Shown here in pieces: positions 61,428 to 64,000 of a stretch of 64,000 nucleotides of DNA (position 1 is the stretch's first letter; each line of letters starts with the position of its first letter). A program made the position numbers and the translations under genes. Origin of the DNA: Ptiloglossa arizonensis (taxonomy: Eukaryota > Arthropoda > Insecta > Hymenoptera > Colletidae); assembly GCF_051014685.1 (NCBI RefSeq), contig NW_027479518.1, forward strand, positions 1-64,000, read 5' to 3'. The notes beneath the pieces were generated by a model. That model worked only from the letters and a program-made list of their open reading frames with translations. It was not told where the DNA came from and searched no databases.

Positions 61428-64000
61428 TTTCTCAAGCGTTTCTTACCTCCAAACTGCCATATCTCGCGAACGGATTGACCAATCCGCAAAATTTCTGTTG
61501 CATCTGAAAGTAGAAACTCGCCCGATTACAACGGTATGCGTACTTTTCCCCTAGGCCGTTCTTGTTATTCGTTTCGAGCATCAGAACTGCGAAAATTTTG
61601 AGTTTCTCAAGCGTTTCTTATCTCCAAACTGCCATATCTCGCGAACGGATTGATCAATCCGCAAAATTTCTGTTGCATCTGAAAGTAGAAACTCGCCCGA
61701 TTACAACGGTATGCTTACTTTTCCCCTAGACCGTTCTAGTTATTCGTGTCGAGCATCAGAACTGCGAAAATTTTGAGTTTCTCAAGCGTTTCTTACCTCC
61801 AAACTACCATATCTCGCGAACGGATTGATCAATCCGCAAAATTTCTGCTGCATCTGAAAGTAGAAACTCGCCCGATTACAACGGTATGCGCACTTTTCCC
61901 CTAGGCCGTTCTAGTTATTCGTGTCGAGTATCAGAACTGCGAAAATTTTGAGTTTCTCAAGCGTTTCTTACATCCAAACTGCCATATCTCGCGAACGGAT
62001 TGACCAATCCGCAAAATTTCTGTTGCATTTGAAAGCAGAAACTCGCCCGATTACAACGATATGCGTACTTTTCCCCATATGCCGTTCTAGTTACTCGTTT
62101 CGAACATCAGAACTGCGAAAATTTTGAGTTTCTCAAGCGTTTCTTATTTCCAAACTGCCATTACTCGCGAACGGATTGACCAATCCGCAAAATTTCTGTT
62201 GCATCTGAAAGCAGAAACTCGCCCGATTACAACGGTATGCGAACTTTTCCCCTAGGCCGTTCTAGTTACTCGTTTCGAGCATCAGAACTGCGAAAATTTT
62301 CAGTTTCTCAAGCGTTTCTTATCTCCAAACTGCCATATCTCGCGAACGGATTGATCAATCCGCAAAATTTCTGTTGCATCTGAAAGTAGAAACTCGCCCG
62401 ATTACAACGGTATGCTTACTTTTCCCCTAGGCTGTTCTAGTTATTCGTTTCGAGCATCAGAACTGCGAAAATTTTGAGTTTCTCAAGCGTTTCTTACCTC
62501 CAAACTGCCATATCTCGCGAACGGATTGACCAATCCGCAAAATTTCTGTTGCATCTGAAAGTAGAAACTCGCCCGATTACAACGGTATGCGTACTTTTCC
62601 CCTAGGCCGTTCTTGTTATTCGTTTCGAGCATCAGAACTGCGAAAATTTTGAGTTTCTCAAGCGTTTCTTATCTCCAAACTGCCATATCTCGCGAACGGA
62701 TTGATCAATCCGCAAAATTTCTGTTGCATCTGAAAGTAGAAACTCGCCCGATTACAACGGTATGCTTACTTTTCCCCTAGACCGTTCTAGTTATTCGTGT
62801 CGAGCATCAGAACTGCGAAAATTTTGAGTTTCTCAAGCGTTTCTTACCTCCAAACTACCATATCTCGCGAACGGATTGATCAATCCGCAAAATTTCTGCT
62901 GCATCTGAAAGTAGAAACTCGCCCGATTACAACGGTATGCGCACTTTTCCCCTAGGCCGTTCTAGTTATTCGTGTCGAGCATCAGAACTGCGAAAATTTT
63001 GAGTTTCTCAAGCGTTTCTTACATCCAAACTGCCATATCTCGCGAACGGATTGACCAATCCGCAAAATTTCTGTTGCATTTGAAAGCAGAAACTCGCCCG
63101 ATTACAACGATATGCGTACTTTTCCCCTAGGCCGTTCTAGTTACTCGTTTCGAGCATCAGAACTGCGAAAATTTTCAGTTTCTCAAGCGTTTCTTACATC
63201 CAAACGGCTATATCTCGCGAACGGATTCACCAATCCGCAAAATTTCTGTTGCTTCTGAAAGTAGAAACTCGCCCGATTACAACGGTATGCGCACTTTTCC
63301 ACTAGGCCGTTCTAGTTATTCGTGTCGAGCATCAGAACTGCGAAAATTTTGAGTTTCTCAAGCGTTTCTTATCTCCAAACTGCCATATCTCGCGAACGGA
63401 TTGATCAATCTGCAAAATTTCTGTTGCATCTGAAAGTAGATATTCGCTCGATTACAACGGTATGCGCACTTTTCCCCTAGGCGGTTCTAGTTATTCGTTT
63501 CGAGCATCAGAACTGCGAAAATTTTGAGTTTCTCAAGCGTTTCTTACCTCCAAACTGCCATATCTCGCGAACGGATTGACCAATCCGCAAAATTTCTGTT
63601 GCATCTGAAAGTAGAAACTCGCCCGATTACAACGGTATGCGTACTTTTCCCCTAGGCCGTTCTTGTTATTCGTTTCGAGCATCAGAACTGCGAAAATTTT
63701 GAGTTTCTCAAGCGTTTCTTATCTCCAAACTGCCATATCTCGCGAACGGATTGATCAATCCGCAAAATTTCTGTTGCATCTGAAAGTAGAAACTCGCCCG
63801 ATTACAACGGTATGCTTACTTTTCGCCTAGGCCGTTCTAGTTATTCGTGTCGAGCATCAGAACTGCGAAAATTTTGAGTTTCTCAAGCGTTTCTTACCTC
63901 CAAACTACCATATCTCGCGAACGGATTGATCAATCCGCAAAATTTCTGTTGCATCTGAAAGTAGAAACTCGCCCGATTACAACGGTATGCGCACTTTTCC
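61428..64000 (+). repeat. Terminal 6-monomer higher-order unit (1,050 bp), cut by window end
   Basis: The marker TCTTGTTATTCG recurs at about 61,560, 62,611 and 63,661. This gives units at 61,428-62,478 (1,051 bp because of the insertion), 62,479-63,528 and an incomplete unit from 63,529. The first four monomers of the first two units agree in order: TTCTTG, a GATC palindrome with CCTAGACC, a GATC palindrome with CTGCTGC, then TGCATTTG. The fifth and sixth differ, the second unit having AGATATTCGCTCG near 63,440 and CAATCTGC near 63,408. Confidence 0.85.
62071..62081 (+). other. Duplicate copy of the single-base insertion
   Basis: This change is identical to the one near 57,876 and carries the same neighbours (TGCATTTG upstream, TTCGAACATC downstream). 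It moves the phase from 3 to 4 modulo 175. The next 6-monomer unit to the right has the same monomer without the insertion (CCCCTAGGCC near 63,125). Confidence 0.9.

Larger units (their letters stand above)
56161..62257 (+). repeat. 11-monomer segment copied 4,201 bp away, with a 5-monomer tandem unit between
   Basis: About 56,161-58,056 and 60,362-62,257 match at an offset of 4,201 bp (24 x 175 + 1). They share CTGAAAATAG, TATGGGCAC, CCAAGCGGC, CCTAGGCCTTTC, CTAACCTCC, TTCTTGTTATT, CCTAGACCG, TGCATTTG and a one-base insertion in CCCCATATGCC. Within the second half a five-monomer unit is tandemly doubled at an offset of 875 (CTGAAAATAG at 59,928 and 60,803). Between the copies, 58,060-59,500 carries monomers of the 15-monomer unit type (GGTATACG, CAAGGG, CATATATCG). 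Confidence 0.88.
1..64000 (+). repeat. Satellite DNA array, 175-bp monomer, head-to-tail
   Basis: The whole window is one tandem array. Taking the monomer to begin at TTTCTCAAGC, copies start at 1, 176, 351 and so on every 175 bp. The phase shifts by one base after about 40,277, again after about 57,876 and again after about 62,076, so the last partial copy begins at 63,879. That gives 365 full monomers plus 122 bp. Every copy has the same orientation; I found no inversion, unique spacer or inserted element. Copies differ by point substitutions and are organised into multi-monomer units. This architecture is known from eukaryotic centromeric and pericentromeric satellites. That this array is centromeric is inference, and I do not recognise the family. 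Confidence 0.98.

Noticed and set aside
1..64000. CRISPR array
   Set aside because: There are no conserved short repeats separated by unrelated spacers. The full 175-bp unit is repeated with no unique spacer and no associated genes.
1..64000. Bacterial or phage origin, or an rDNA or tRNA tandem cluster
   Set aside because: No coding genes, ribosome-binding patterns, tRNA or rRNA sequence are visible. A uniform 64-kb array of 175-bp units is a eukaryotic satellite pattern.

Overview
The window is one uninterrupted block of satellite DNA. A 175-bp monomer is repeated head-to-tail, always in the same orientation, from the first base to the last: 365 complete copies plus 122 bp of another. I see no protein-coding gene, RNA gene, transposon, CRISPR array or unique spacer. 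The many short open frames are by-products of the repeat. A uniform array of about 64 kb with monomers near 175 bp and multi-monomer (higher-order) repeats is typical of eukaryotic centromeric or pericentromeric heterochromatin. I do not recognise the satellite family and cannot name the species. The monomer is about 44% G+C and is not depleted in CpG (13 sites per consensus monomer), which argues against long-standing heavy CpG methylation.

Layout. (1) 1-30 kb: a complex super-block, 1-9.35 kb, followed by a partial copy of its own 2.4-6.3 kb segment (9.4-13.3 kb), a rearranged second copy (13.3-25.1 kb) and a truncated third copy (25.7-29.95 kb). Within it, 5- to 7-monomer units are anchored by a distinctive monomer class. 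(2) 30-31.4 kb: near-consensus monomers. (3) 31.4-35.2 kb: an 11-monomer unit present twice. (4) 35.2-42.9 kb: mixed monomers with a duplicated 4-monomer unit and a duplicated dimer. (5) 42.9-47.4 kb: a 6-monomer unit, some copies cut to four. (6) 47.5-52.7 kb: a 15-monomer unit in direct duplicate. (7) 52.7-64 kb: 5-, 12- and 17-monomer-scale re-duplications, an 11-monomer segment copied 4,201 bp away, and a terminal 6-monomer unit.

The array changes almost only by gain or loss of whole monomers and by point substitutions. I find just three single-base insertions in 64 kb, and two of those are copies of one event. A 57-bp stretch of the monomer (positions 52-108) is strongly conserved and overlaps an inverted repeat. 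In a derived variant that inverted repeat becomes a perfect 16-bp palindrome, rare in the left half (4 copies) and common in the right (31 copies). The best candidate for something functional here is DNA structure: rigid spacing, dyads and A-tracts that may position nucleosomes or bind a protein. No encoded product is supported. All copy counts were made by eye and should be checked by computation.
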